Assembly (NCBI GenBank): GCA_018883715.1
Contig: JAHLFP010000019.1
Location: 1 to 37,709 of the forward strand
Length of the DNA: 37,709 nt
Direction of reading: 5' to 3'
Source of the DNA: Candidatus Allofournierella pullistercoris
GTDB taxonomy: Bacteria > Bacillota > Clostridia > Oscillospirales > Ruminococcaceae
Position 1 is the stretch's first letter, and every line of letters starts with the position of its first letter. The notes beneath the pieces are model-generated. The model had not been told where the DNA came from. It worked only from the letters and a program-made list of their open reading frames with translations, and ran no database searches. The position numbers were made by a program, and so were the translations under genes. This document shows, piece after piece, positions 17,317-26,064 of this stretch.

Positions 17317-18003
17317 ATGGACAATCCGATTACTATGAAGGTTATCGCCCGGATTCATTCCGATTTTTCCACAAAATTTGGTATTCCCCGCCAGAGTGGA
17401 CTCGTACCGGAGCTTCGTGCCCGGATTATTTTCGAGCCAGAATATCGAGAGAAGGATGCTGTGCGAGGGATAGAAGGTTTTTCCCATATCTGGCTGATTT
17501 GGCAGTTTTCCCAGGCGGTGCGCTCCACCTGGTCCCCCACCGTGCGGCCTCCCCGGCTGGGCGGGAACACTCGGATTGGTGTGTTTGCCACCCGCTCCCC
17601 CTTTCGGCCCAACTCCATTGGCCTGTCCTGTGTAGAGCTGGAACGGGTGGAAATCGACCCTGAACTGGGTCCCGTCTTGTATATTAAAGGTGCAGATTTG
17701 CTGGATGGAACCCCCATTTTTGATATAAAGCCCTACCTGCCGCTGGTGGACAGCAAACCGGATGCACGGGGCGGGTTTGTAACGGAAAATCCCCATGAAA
17801 AATTGCAGGTGGTTTTCCCCGAACACTGGCTGAAAAAAGTCCCCCAGGAAAAGCAGGATGCTTTAATTGGGGTTCTTGCCCAGGACCCTCGTCCTTCCTA
17901 TCACAATGACCCAGACCGAATTTATGGGATGGAATTTGGCTCTCTGGAAGTGAAGTTTTCAGTTGCTGATAAAGTGTTAACTGTAACCAGTGTATCCAAC
18001 TGA
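17317..18003 (+). CDS. trmO: tRNA (adenine(37)-N6)-methyltransferase TrmO (TsaA/YaeB family)
   Basis: A 228-residue TrmO/TsaA family enzyme, which adds a methyl group from SAM to the t6A base at position 37 of certain tRNAs. Signature blocks are HSDFSTKFGIPRQSGLVPEL, GIEGFSHIWLIW, WSPTVRPPRLGGNTRIGVFA, the invariant TRSPFRPNSIGLSCVEL, GADLLDGTPIFDIKPYLP and DPRPSYHND, all in the order expected of the beta-barrel fold. ATG at 17317 is chosen because AAGGAG lies 12 bases upstream and the conserved region (VIARIHSDF) starts a few codons in; upstream in-frame starts lack ribosome sites. It is a single gene, and its weak downstream inverted repeat (GGCCTTT/AAAGCC, near 18066-18092) may end transcription. 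Confidence 0.94.
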   Translation: MDNPITMKVIARIHSDFSTKFGIPRQSGLVPELRARIIFEPEYREKDAVRGIEGFSHIWLIWQFSQAVRSTWSPTVRPPRLGGNTRIGVFATRSPFRPNSIGLSCVELERVEIDPELGPVLYIKGADLLDGTPIFDIKPYLPLVDSKPDARGGFVTENPHEKLQVVFPEHWLKKVPQEKQDALIGVLAQDPRPSYHNDPDRIYGMEFGSLEVKFSVADKVLTVTSVSN

Positions 18004-18139
18004 ACCATGCATCTTCATCACACCTAAAGACTGGGTATACTTGTTTTATTTGCAAACCAGAAACGGCCTTTATTTTAAAAAAGAAAGCCTGTGAAAATTT
18101 TTTCTTTTCTTTCTATCTGAAAAATCTCCTTTCAAGCTG

Positions 18140-18177
18140 GTTTTCATTATGCTATACTGGAACTATACTAATATAAA
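18140..18177 (+). promoter_or_regulatory. Probable promoter of the antiporter gene
   Basis: Two overlapping possibilities are present just upstream: TTTCAA-17 bases-TATACT, and TTTTCA-17 bases-TATACT eleven bases further on. Both -10 boxes are good and both -35 boxes mediocre. The short leader leads straight into the AAAGGA ribosome site. Confidence 0.45.
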
Positions 18178-18192
18178 GAAAGGATGAGTGCA

Positions 18193-19785
18193 TTGAACGG
18201 CGTTCTACTTCTGATGGGCATTGTGATTTTAATCTGCATTGTGGCCTATCGCTTCACGGAGAAATTACCAATCCCCTCTCTGTTGATTTTTATCCTGCTT
18301 GGAATTATTTTTGGAGAAAACGGCATATTCCGCATTCATTTTGACAATTACCGTGCGGCAGAAATTGTCTGTTCCATTGCACTTGTCTTTATTATGTACT
18401 ATGGCGGTTTTGGCACAAATGTGAAAGCCGCCCGCTCGGTGGCCGTAAAATCCGTGGTTCTTTCCACGTTGGGTGTTGTGCTCACCGCAGCCTTTACCGG
18501 CGTATTTGCCCACTATGCACTGCATCTGGGCTGGCTGGAAAGCGCCTTGATTGGTTCTGTCATCGCTTCCACCGATGCCGCATCCGTGTTTAATATCCTG
18601 CGCACCCGGAACTTGAACCTGAAGGACAACACCGCCAGTCTGCTGGAGCTGGAATCCGGCTCCAACGACCCCATGTCTTACATGTTGACCGTGGTTGTGG
18701 TTTCCATAATGAATGGCAGCAACGTCTCTGTTCCATTGATGCTATTCCAGCAACTGTTTTTCGGCATCCTGTTCGGCTTGCTCATCGGAAAAGCCGCTGT
18801 CTGGGCGCTGAATCACCGGGATTTTTCCATTGCGCAGGGCAATACCATTTTTGTATTCTCTGTTGCGATTATCGCCTACGCTTTGCCTATCCTTATGGGC
18901 GGCAACGGATACTTAAGCGTTTACCTGTGCGGTATCCTGATGGGCAACTCTCAAATCCCAGAAAAGCGGGATTTGGTGCGCTTCTTTGACGTGCTCACCG
19001 GCATTGCCCAGATGATGATTTTCTTCCTGTTGGGCCTGCTTGTTACCCCTGTAAACCTGCCCCATGTGATTGTTCCTGCTTTGCTGATTGCGCTGTTCCT
19101 GACCTTTGTGGGACGCCCCTTGGTGGTTGCAGGTATTTTGGCACCTTTCCGCTCTTCCCTGGCTCAGATTGGTATCGTTTCCTGGGCAGGTCTGCGTGGT
19201 GTTGCTTCCATCGTGTTCGCCATTTATGCAGTTTTGAACTACAATAACTTCACCTACAATTTGTTTGACCTGGTGTTCTGCATTGTTCTGTTCTCCATGG
19301 CATTGCAGGGAACTCTCCTGCCGGCCATGTCCAAGTGGATGAACATGATTGACGAAAACGCTGACGTGCGTCGTACCTTCAACGACTATCAGGAAGAAAA
19401 CGACGTAAGCTTTATTAAAATCCATATGGATGAACGGCACCCCTGGGCACACCAGAAATTGCGGAATATCATTACACCTCCCGACTTCTTGATTGCACTG
19501 ATTGCTCGCCAGGGAGAAGGCTTTATCGTGCCGGGCGGTGATACAGAAATTTTACCCGGTGACTTGCTGGTCATCGCTGGACGGGAGTTTGAAAACCGTG
19601 AAAACCTCACCTTAAAAGAGGTTACCGTTAGCCCGAAGAACCGTTTCTGCAACAAGCACCTGCGGGAAGTGGATTTGCCCGCTAACAGCCTTATTGTTAT
19701 GGTACAGCGGCAGAAAGAAACCATCATCCCCTGTGGCGATACCCTGATTTTAGAGGATGATACTCTTGTGGTTGCCCACTACTAA
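18193..19785 (+). CDS. CPA1-family K+(or Na+)/H+ antiporter with C-terminal RCK_C domains (NhaP2-like)
   Basis: A 530-residue cation:proton antiporter. About twelve transmembrane helices occupy residues 1-380, with conserved blocks SIALVFIMYYGGFGTN, IGSVIASTDAASVFNIL (the T-D-A ion-binding helix), LELESGSNDPMSYMLT (the N-D motif) and SWAGLRGVASIVFA. The cytosolic end carries two tandem TrkA-C/RCK_C-like modules (about 395-450 and 455-530: FIVPGGDTEILPGDLLVIAG and IIPCGDTLILEDDTLVVAHY), which usually bind a ligand and gate transport. The start is assigned to TTG at 18193, with AAAGGA eight bases upstream; the ATG at 18184 abuts the same ribosome site and is too close. Probably exports potassium or sodium for pH or turgor control. 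Confidence 0.93.
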   Translation: MNGVLLLMGIVILICIVAYRFTEKLPIPSLLIFILLGIIFGENGIFRIHFDNYRAAEIVCSIALVFIMYYGGFGTNVKAARSVAVKSVVLSTLGVVLTAAFTGVFAHYALHLGWLESALIGSVIASTDAASVFNILRTRNLNLKDNTASLLELESGSNDPMSYMLTVVVVSIMNGSNVSVPLMLFQQLFFGILFGLLIGKAAVWALNHRDFSIAQGNTIFVFSVAIIAYALPILMGGNGYLSVYLCGILMGNSQIPEKRDLVRFFDVLTGIAQMMIFFLLGLLVTPVNLPHVIVPALLIALFLTFVGRPLVVAGILAPFRSSLAQIGIVSWAGLRGVASIVFAIYAVLNYNNFTYNLFDLVFCIVLFSMALQGTLLPAMSKWMNMIDENADVRRTFNDYQEENDVSFIKIHMDERHPWAHQKLRNIITPPDFLIALIARQGEGFIVPGGDTEILPGDLLVIAGREFENRENLTLKEVTVSPKNRFCNKHLREVDLPANSLIVMVQRQKETIIPCGDTLILEDDTLVVAHY

Positions 19786-19913
19786 TTCGGGTTTCTAGTT
19801 CATCAAACATAAATCAGAATAGGCCAACCTGTTAAAGCTGACACCCCCGGAACACGGTTCTGTTTTGATTATCGCGATACACTATAGCCTAACCTGTGGT
19901 TTTGCCCATGCAA

Positions 19914-19950
19914 AAAGAGGAGTGAACAATCCGTTCACTCCTCTTTCTTT
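19914..19950. terminator. Strong bidirectional intrinsic terminator between the antiporter and the ABC cassette
   Basis: AAAGAGGAGTGAAC (19914-19927) pairs perfectly over 14 bases with GTTCACTCCTCTTT (19933-19946) around a 5-base loop. T-rich bases follow on the plus side and A-rich bases (T-rich on the minus strand) on the other, so it can end both converging transcripts. Confidence 0.9.
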
Positions 19951-19973
19951 GTTTACAAACTCTGCGTTTCCGC

Positions 19974-21416
19974 TTATTCGTGCCGGATGGCTTCCAGTGC
20001 ACTGATTTTTGTGGCACGTACCGCTGGCCACAGGCCGCTGAGTACGCCCACCAATGTGGAAAAACCGAGGCCCAGCAACACCAGCCACGGGGGAATGACA
20101 GAAATGGCACCGCCCATGCCCATACCTCCCATGCCGCCCATTAGGCCACCCATCAATCCGCTCAAATCCAGGTTAACCCCCAGCATGGCGGAAATCATGG
20201 GCAGGTTGTTCAGCAATGCGCTGGCAAGATAGCTAAGTGCCACACCAATCACCCCACCCAGCAGGCCAATTGCGCCGGCTTCAATCAAGAACATATTGCG
20301 GATTTTTTTCACTTCACAGCCCAGAACTTTCATCACACCAATTTCCTTGGTGCGCTCATAGATGGACATCATCATGGTGTTGGCGATGTTCAGCGCCGCT
20401 ACCAGCAAGGCCACAGCCGCTGTTCCGCCCAGAATCATCTGGCTTTTTGCCACGTTGGCCTGCATTTCCTCTCGAATCTGGGTCATAGAGTAGGTTTCAT
20501 AACCCAAATCCTTGATTTGCTGTTCCACGTCCGCCACATGGTCCACATCGTCCACCTTCACAAGTACCGATTCATAGCCGTTGCTCTGGTTTTGGCTTTG
20601 ACCCATCACAACCTGGCTTCGGTTTCCACTCAATGTCTGGTATTCTCTGGACAGCATCTTCAGGTCGGACACCCGCATGGCAAGGCCGCTGTTGGTAAAG
20701 TATCCCTTTGCATCATCCTGCAAGAATACACCCACAACCACCAACTCATATTCCTTGGTTTTTTCATTGCCGTTGGAATCATAGGCGGTCAGTCGCAGTA
20801 CCATCTTATCCTTGTCGATATCCACAAAAGGCGGGATAGGATTGCCCAGCGCATCGGTTTCACCCCAATAACGCTGGCGCTTGCCGCTGTTGTAGCTTTT
20901 GCGGGTATCCTCAAAGGAATAGGCAAAATGTTCGCCCACAACCACAGGAATCTGCTTTTTGCTGAACTTCATATCACTGGTCACGAAGCTTCCGCTGATA
21001 AGCTGGAACCCCATGGCCTCCATGGCGTCCATATCCACGCCGTACATCTCCCACAGATATGTCATATACCGGTCCCGCTGTCCAGAATAGGCTATGGCCG
21101 TCATATTCATGGCCTGGTACATGGGGGTAACACCCACCACATTCGAGAAACTGCGTATCTGATCCAGCATTGCATCATCCAATGTGGGCACTTCCGCCAT
21201 GGCGCTACTGCCGGGATAGTTGTAGATGGTAATCTGGGTCAAGTCGCCCCAGCTTGCCAGCATTTCCTCGTTCTGCTGGTTGCTGGCAATGCCAAGGCTA
21301 ATCATAATGATGATGGAGAAAGTACCCACCACCACACCAATAACGGTCAGTGCAGTGCGTCCCTTGCGGCGACGAAGATTGTCCGTGCTAAGGCGCAGCA
21401 GATCAGATATCTTCAT
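19974..21416 (-). CDS. ABC transporter permease, MacB/FtsX type
   Basis: A 480-residue permease of the MacB/LolCE class, which uses ATP for mechanotransmission rather than classical transport. The first transmembrane helix is at about 22-42 (TALTVIGVVVGTFSIIIMISLGI). A large MacB_PCD-type extracytoplasmic domain follows, and three C-terminal helices begin near GGTAAVALLVAALNIANTMMMSIYERTKEIGVMKVLG, ending in the usual SALEAIRHE. An odd Gly/Met-rich loop at about 418-436 (GLMGGLMGGMGGMGMGG) lies between the last two helices. ATG at 21416 is inside the preceding gene (14-base overlap) and has AGGAGG upstream, so translation is coupled. Partners are the ATPase at 22843 and the surface protein at 21403. 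Confidence 0.93.
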   Translation of the reverse strand: MKISDLLRLSTDNLRRRKGRTALTVIGVVVGTFSIIIMISLGIASNQQNEEMLASWGDLTQITIYNYPGSSAMAEVPTLDDAMLDQIRSFSNVVGVTPMYQAMNMTAIAYSGQRDRYMTYLWEMYGVDMDAMEAMGFQLISGSFVTSDMKFSKKQIPVVVGEHFAYSFEDTRKSYNSGKRQRYWGETDALGNPIPPFVDIDKDKMVLRLTAYDSNGNEKTKEYELVVVGVFLQDDAKGYFTNSGLAMRVSDLKMLSREYQTLSGNRSQVVMGQSQNQSNGYESVLVKVDDVDHVADVEQQIKDLGYETYSMTQIREEMQANVAKSQMILGGTAAVALLVAALNIANTMMMSIYERTKEIGVMKVLGCEVKKIRNMFLIEAGAIGLLGGVIGVALSYLASALLNNLPMISAMLGVNLDLSGLMGGLMGGMGGMGMGGAISVIPPWLVLLGLGFSTLVGVLSGLWPAVRATKISALEAIRHE

Positions 21417-22824
21417 CGTCTTCGTCCTCCTCCAGCTGAGCCAGTGCCTTGGTCTTTGCCCGGCGGCGCAACACCAGAACAACAGCCACTACCACTGCTA
21501 CAACAACCAGAGCAATCAGCACCCAAACCCCGCCCGGAATAGCAGGTTCTGGCTCAAATTCCATATAGACATCGTCCATCATGCCAGGATCCATCATACC
21601 CGGGTCCATCATGTCCATGCCCGGCTCTACCATGCAGGAGAATTCCTTTTCCAGGGTTTTCTGGTTGCCCTTTGCATCTTCATAGGTCAGGATTACCTTG
21701 CCGTTAATATTGCCTTCCTGTTCTGCCATCACGCTGAAATCCACCGAGTTTTCGGTACCCGGCTGAATGTTGCCCAAAAACTGGCTTTGACCGGGGTTGG
21801 CCAGGTTGTCACCCTGAATTTCCGCAGACAGGTTGTTGATGACACTCTTGCCCTTGTTTACAAACACCACTGCCAGGTAGCCTTCTTCCCCCAGCATCAT
21901 GGTTTCGGGCGCTTCCATGCCGGTGATTTCAAACCGCTCCGGCTGGATTACAGGGATGGAGATAGGAGAATTGGAGGGTTCACCCTCTTTGCTGGTCACA
22001 TCCACGGTAATGCTTACAGAACCCGGCTCGATGGTGGCATCGGTGAGCATTTTATAGCGAATGGTCTGGGTGGTGTTGGGTGCCATGGTACCCACATATG
22101 TATTCATGCTGCCACTTGCCAGGGAGATATTTTTGGCATCCCCCAGGTTGAGGCCCACCATTACGTCCTGCAAGCTGGTGTCGCCGCTGGTGGTCATCAG
22201 GGTCAGAACCAGTTCAAACTCCTGTCCGGCGGTCACACTAGTGCCACCAAAGGAAAAATCTTTCACCAGCACTTTGGGATAGTCCGCTTGAGGCTCTTCT
22301 GTGGGGGTGGGAGCCTCGGTTTCCGGGCGGGGATTCTCATCCAGACACTGGGCAATCACCACACTTTGCTGTACCACTCCGTTGGGGGTCACAACTTCAA
22401 AGGTGAAGGTGTTGCCATTGCCGTTGTACTGAATGTTGTTAAACACCACAGTGCCCTGCTCTACGGGAGCTTCCACCGGGCCATAGTTGGTAAAAGGTTC
22501 GTTGTTGACCACACGGGCCACGGTGGCATCCTCTGCACCAATCAAGTGAACGGTAATGTGTCCACCCTCCAGCCAGTTCCACAGGCTGTCCTGGCCATCC
22601 AGCAGCTCAACGCTGTAATTCTGTACCTGAATGTCCGACTGTACCGGTTCCGGGGTGGGCTCGGCAGTGGGTTCCGGGGTAGGCTCGGCCTCCTGCTGTA
22701 CCGCAGATGCGGCCACCGGAGCGGGCTGTTCTGCCTCCTCTGCCGCAACAGGCACTGCCATAATGGATGCGGCCATGGTAATTGCCAGCATCAGGGGACT
22801 GAATCGCTGCATCAATTTTTTCAT
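21403..22824 (-). CDS. Secreted, membrane-anchored accessory protein of the MacB-like ABC system (CARDB-like domains)
   Basis: A 473-residue protein. It has a Sec signal peptide (about 1-28, cleaved near PVAAEEA), a TPEPTAEPTPEP linker, a first beta-rich domain, a second Thr/Pro linker (ETEAPTPTEEP), two CARDB/COG1361-like beta-sandwich domains (about 190-300 and 305-395), a Met-rich juxtamembrane repeat (MDMMDPGMMDPGMMDD), and a C-terminal transmembrane helix (about 429-451) followed by RRR and an acidic tail. Proteins of this plan accompany MacB-like ATPase/permease pairs in Clostridia. It may act as the adaptor that collects the substrate outside the cell; this is inference. ATG at 22824 has AGAGGAGAG upstream, 18 bases after the ATPase stop. 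Confidence 0.85.
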   Translation of the reverse strand: MKKLMQRFSPLMLAITMAASIMAVPVAAEEAEQPAPVAASAVQQEAEPTPEPTAEPTPEPVQSDIQVQNYSVELLDGQDSLWNWLEGGHITVHLIGAEDATVARVVNNEPFTNYGPVEAPVEQGTVVFNNIQYNGNGNTFTFEVVTPNGVVQQSVVIAQCLDENPRPETEAPTPTEEPQADYPKVLVKDFSFGGTSVTAGQEFELVLTLMTTSGDTSLQDVMVGLNLGDAKNISLASGSMNTYVGTMAPNTTQTIRYKMLTDATIEPGSVSITVDVTSKEGEPSNSPISIPVIQPERFEITGMEAPETMMLGEEGYLAVVFVNKGKSVINNLSAEIQGDNLANPGQSQFLGNIQPGTENSVDFSVMAEQEGNINGKVILTYEDAKGNQKTLEKEFSCMVEPGMDMMDPGMMDPGMMDDVYMEFEPEPAIPGGVWVLIALVVVAVVVAVVLVLRRRAKTKALAQLEEDEDDEDI

Positions 22825-22842
22825 TGTATTCTCTCCTCTTGA

Positions 22843-23628
22843 TTATTTTTGCAAAGGTTGGTTGGTGTTTGGCTCGTCCGGCATCTGTTTTTCCAAGATG
22901 TCCCGGAACATCTCCTGTTTTGCAGCCTGTTTGCTTGCTTCATCCAAAACCAGGTTGCTTTCCACGTTGCCGTCCTTAATGGTGATAATCCGGTCTGCCA
23001 CTGCGGAAAGTTCTCGCTCGTGGGTTACCATCACAAAGGTAATGTTGTGCTCCTTTGCCATGTTCAGCATCCGGTACAGTACTTGTTTGGTGGTTTGGCT
23101 ATCCAGATTTCCTGTGGGCTCGTCCGCAAAGATAACCTTTGGTTTAGACACGAATGCCCTTGCAATGCCCACACGTTGTTGCTGACCACCGCTCATTTCG
23201 GTGGGTTTGTGGCCTGCACGTTTGCCAAGTCCCATCCGTTTCAGCTCCTGCACTGCCAATTCCATCCGCTGTTTACGGGGAACACCCTTGAACATCAGGG
23301 GGAGCGCCACATTTTCCGCCGCCGTTAAGCTGGGCAACAGGTTGTAGCTTTGGAAGATGAAACCCAGATGGGCTTGGCGGAATTTCGCCAGTTCCTGCTC
23401 GCTCATCTGGCTGATGTTATGTTTTCCGATATACACACTGCCCCGGGTGGGTTTTTCCAGTCCTGCCAACTGGTTCAGCAGGGTGGATTTACCGCTTCCC
23501 GAAGGGCCAACAATGCAACAGATTTCGCCTTGCTCGATGGAAAGATTGATGTCATTGAGTGCCACCACCTTTTCATGGCCCACTTTGTACACCTTGCGCA
23601 GGTGTTCCACACGAATAATCGCCGACAC
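22843..23628 (-). CDS. ABC transporter ATP-binding protein, MacB/LolD type
   Basis: A 261-residue ATPase. Walker A is GPSGSGKST (41-49), the Q-loop is FIFQSYNLLPSLTAAENV, the signature is MSGGQQQRVGIARA, Walker B is VIFADEPTGNLDS and the H-loop is VMVTHE. These, with the L-P-x-L-T-x-x-E-N-V block, place it in the MacB/LolD/FtsE branch. The start is GTG at 23628 with AGAGGTGAGG upstream; the longer open frame overlaps the YdcF gene and has no ribosome site. It is the first gene of the three-gene cassette and presumably energises the permease at 19974-21416. The substrate (peptide, lipid or cell-wall component) is not known. Confidence 0.94.
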   Translation of the reverse strand: MSAIIRVEHLRKVYKVGHEKVVALNDINLSIEQGEICCIVGPSGSGKSTLLNQLAGLEKPTRGSVYIGKHNISQMSEQELAKFRQAHLGFIFQSYNLLPSLTAAENVALPLMFKGVPRKQRMELAVQELKRMGLGKRAGHKPTEMSGGQQQRVGIARAFVSKPKVIFADEPTGNLDSQTTKQVLYRMLNMAKEHNITFVMVTHERELSAVADRIITIKDGNVESNLVLDEASKQAAKQEMFRDILEKQMPDEPNTNQPLQK

Positions 23629-23684
23629 AGCCTCACCTCTTCCTTTCTTTTTAGGTTCAGGGGATTTGTTGCCCCCAAACTTTA

Positions 23685-24503
23685 TCACAGATAGCCCACA
23701 AAGGAAGCCATCCAACCACTTTGGCTACTGGTGAAAACCCAGTAGTAAAGAACCGCCAATACCTCTCTTAAATAGCAGGGCAGTGCATCCATGACCGAGA
23801 TGGACGCAGGTAAAAGTCTCACCGCTTCCAGCCCCGCCAGTTCCGCGTACACTCCTGCCCGATAGCAGTGGAATCCATTGGTCACCACCACCGCAGGCGT
23901 GTCCAGCGTTACCTCGTTTTGCTGTAACAACTGCACCGCAAACAGCAGGTTTTCTTCGGTTGAGGCACTTTTATCCTCCACCAGAATGTTTTCCTCGGGT
24001 ACGCCCCGCTCGGTCAGCCAGCGGGCCATAATCTGGGCCTGTGGGGCTTGTTCATACCGTGCCTGTCCCCCTGTCACCACAATCAGGCTGTCCGGGTGAC
24101 TGGCTTGGTATTCCAGTGCCTTTTCCAGCCTTCGCCGCAACAGGTCACCGGGGGCATCCCCCTCCGTTCCTGCTCCAAGCACAATCAGAACCTGCTCATT
24201 GCCCTGTACCGGATGGTTGTATGCTGCGATGCTGATAAATCCCAGCAGCCCCAGCATGACAGCGGCTCCAAGGGCAACTAGACCAAACAGAACCTTTCCC
24301 CATGGCCTAGAACAAGCCTTATGCAGAGCCGGCGCAAAGATGCTATACCCAAGGCAAAGCCCGGCAATGCCTCCAATCAGGACAGAACCCAGATTCACTG
24401 GCTGGAACAGGATGCGAAGGATGCAATCCACCGCCAGCACAATGCCCGCTAACCCAGTAAGCCAGCGTAGCCAGCTTATCTCTTTTTTGTTGTTTTGTCT
24501 CAT
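23685..24503 (-). CDS. YdcF/DUF218 family membrane protein
   Basis: A 272-residue protein with three or four N-terminal hydrophobic segments (about 11-30, 36-55, 70-92). A DUF218 domain follows, starting VLIVLGAGTEGDAPGDLLRRRLEKALEY, with IVVTGGQ, a LVEDKSASTEENLLFA block and VVVTNGFHCYRA. This arrangement is typical of YdcF/SanA/ElyC-like proteins implicated in envelope polysaccharide or peptidoglycan metabolism in other bacteria; the catalytic role is unsettled. ATG at 24503 has no clear ribosome site (a weak AAG...AAGA only). It lies 56 bases ahead of the ABC ATPase and may be co-transcribed with it. Confidence 0.88.
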   Translation of the reverse strand: MRQNNKKEISWLRWLTGLAGIVLAVDCILRILFQPVNLGSVLIGGIAGLCLGYSIFAPALHKACSRPWGKVLFGLVALGAAVMLGLLGFISIAAYNHPVQGNEQVLIVLGAGTEGDAPGDLLRRRLEKALEYQASHPDSLIVVTGGQARYEQAPQAQIMARWLTERGVPEENILVEDKSASTEENLLFAVQLLQQNEVTLDTPAVVVTNGFHCYRAGVYAELAGLEAVRLLPASISVMDALPCYLREVLAVLYYWVFTSSQSGWMASFVGYL

Positions 24504-24625
24504 TCTTGAATAATCGCTTGCCGCATCTGTATGTATTTGTCTATCTTAAAATACCATAGTACCCCCTATAAAAACGAGGGTAGTCTGCTTTTGACTTCAC
24601 CTTTTATGCCATTTTAGCAATTTTT

Positions 24626-24660
24626 AAAAAAAGAGGCACCCAAACACAAAGCCGGGTACC
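24626..24660 (-). terminator. Intrinsic terminator of deoB
   Basis: On the minus strand GGTACCC (24660-24654) pairs with GGGTGCC (24641-24635, one G-U pair), followed by TCTTTTTTT. It lies 60 bases after the deoB stop codon. Confidence 0.75.
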
Positions 24661-24719
24661 CATAGAGAACCGGAACACCAGTCCGTTTCCCCTCGTTCTG
24701 CTTCGGTGAGCAGGTATTT

Positions 24720-25898
24720 TTATGTCTTTTGAATGCGAGCAAGCAAATCTGTGCCATCCAGCTTTGCAGGTACACCCAGATAGGAGCAGATGGTGTTACC
24801 AATGGCACCAAAGCCCAGCACCGTACCCAGATTATTGTCCGCCTTTACCTGCGGACCTGCCATCAGCAGAGGCACATATTCCCGGGTATGGTCGGTGGTT
24901 TTGGTAAATCCGGGGTCACAGCCATGGTCGCCGGTAATCATCAGAATATCCTCTTCACTCAGACCTCCCAGAATCTCACCCAGTGCGGCGTCAAATTCTG
25001 CGGTAGCGGCGGCATATCCCTCCACATTCCGGCGGTGGCCGTACAGCATATCAAAGTCCACCAGGTTGACGAAAGCCAGACCTTCAAAGGGACGCTGGAG
25101 CAAATCTTTCAGTACCTGAATGCCCTCGGTGTTGCCCTTTGTGCGGATGGTTTCGGTAATGCCCTGACCATCAAAAATATCGTAAATTTTGCCCACACCA
25201 ATCACGTCTTTGCCGGCCTCTTTCAGATAGTCCAGCATGGTTTTGGCGGGGGGCTTCAAGGAATAGTCGTGACGGTTTGCGGTGCGCTTGAAGTCCTTTG
25301 CGCAGGTTCCCACGAAAGGACGTGCAATCACACGGCCCACACCATGCTCCCCTTTCAGCATTTCCCGGGCAATCTCGCAATAACGGTACAGCTCTTCCAG
25401 GGGCACAACCTCTTCATGTGCCGCAATCTGGAACACGCTGTCCGCAGAGGTGTACACAATGAGCGCGCCTGTCTTCATATGCTCCTCGCCGTAATCCTCC
25501 AGCACCTTTGTACCGGAGTAAGGCAGGTTGCAAATCACCTTGCGACCGGTCAACTGCTCAAACTGCTGGATTACCTCCTGCGGGAATCCATTGGGATAGG
25601 TGGGCAATGCGGATGCACTTTCCACACCTGCAATCTCCCAATGTCCAATGGTGGTATCCTTGCCGTTGCTTGCCTCCTGCAACCGGGCGAAGCTGCCCAC
25701 AACGGAGGTGGCGGGGGTGCCACAGTCCACCCCATCCAGGTTAAACAGGCCCATTTTGGCAAGATTCTCGCCACGGAAGGACTCTGCCTTTACAATGGAA
25801 GCTAAGGTGTTGGCGCCCACATCACCAAATTTATCAGCGTCCGGCTCATAGCCAATGCCAAAGCTATCCAGAACAACCAAAAATACTCGTTTTGCCAT
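24720..25898 (-). CDS. deoB: Phosphopentomutase
   Basis: A 392-residue phosphopentomutase of the alkaline-phosphatase superfamily. It interconverts ribose-1-phosphate/ribose-5-phosphate and the deoxy equivalents in nucleoside salvage. Metal and active-site landmarks are VVLDSFGIGYEPDA (near residue 9), the phospho-threonine region GANTLASI, GKDTTIGHWEIAG, MITGDHGCDPGF and TDHTREYVPLL. Length matches the family. ATG at 25898 has AAGGAGGAG eight bases upstream. It is a single gene with its own terminator; the leader has a perfect 7-bp inverted repeat that could be an operator. No other deo genes are nearby. Confidence 0.96.
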   Translation of the reverse strand: MAKRVFLVVLDSFGIGYEPDADKFGDVGANTLASIVKAESFRGENLAKMGLFNLDGVDCGTPATSVVGSFARLQEASNGKDTTIGHWEIAGVESASALPTYPNGFPQEVIQQFEQLTGRKVICNLPYSGTKVLEDYGEEHMKTGALIVYTSADSVFQIAAHEEVVPLEELYRYCEIAREMLKGEHGVGRVIARPFVGTCAKDFKRTANRHDYSLKPPAKTMLDYLKEAGKDVIGVGKIYDIFDGQGITETIRTKGNTEGIQVLKDLLQRPFEGLAFVNLVDFDMLYGHRRNVEGYAAATAEFDAALGEILGGLSEEDILMITGDHGCDPGFTKTTDHTREYVPLLMAGPQVKADNNLGTVLGFGAIGNTICSYLGVPAKLDGTDLLARIQKT

Positions 25899-25922
25899 CT
25901 TGTGAACTCCTCCTTAATCAGG

Positions 25923-25942
25923 GCAAATGAATTTGCATTTGC
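25923..25942. promoter_or_regulatory. Inverted repeat in the deoB leader, candidate operator
   Basis: GCAAATG (25923-25929) and CATTTGC (25936-25942) form a perfect 7-bp inverted repeat with a 6-base AT-rich spacer. It lies between the deoB -10 box and ribosome site, where a repressor would block transcription. No matching regulator gene is in the window. Confidence 0.45.
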
Positions 25943-25967
25943 GTGATTACAGTGAAACTATGCTCCT

Positions 25968-25976
25968 AGTATACCA
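25968..25976 (-). promoter_or_regulatory. Extended -10 promoter of deoB
   Basis: TGGTATACT on the minus strand (25976-25968) is an extended -10 box. No good -35 is visible at the usual distance. Transcription would start about 60 bases before the deoB ATG. Confidence 0.5.
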
Positions 25977-26064
25977 TACTTAATAACAAAATCCTAGTGT
26001 TCGTGGTAAAATCCAAAATTCAAGGCATCCCCTTTGTTACAAAAAATACATTTCGTTGCAATGC

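Noticed and set aside
17098-17826. 242-codon minus-strand open frame opposite trmO
   Set aside because: TrmO is unambiguous on the plus strand and this frame runs into AT-rich spacer.
21226-22842. 538-codon plus-strand open frame opposite the ABC permease and surface protein
   Set aside because: His/Gly/Val-rich antisense shadow of two well-supported genes; no recognisable domain.
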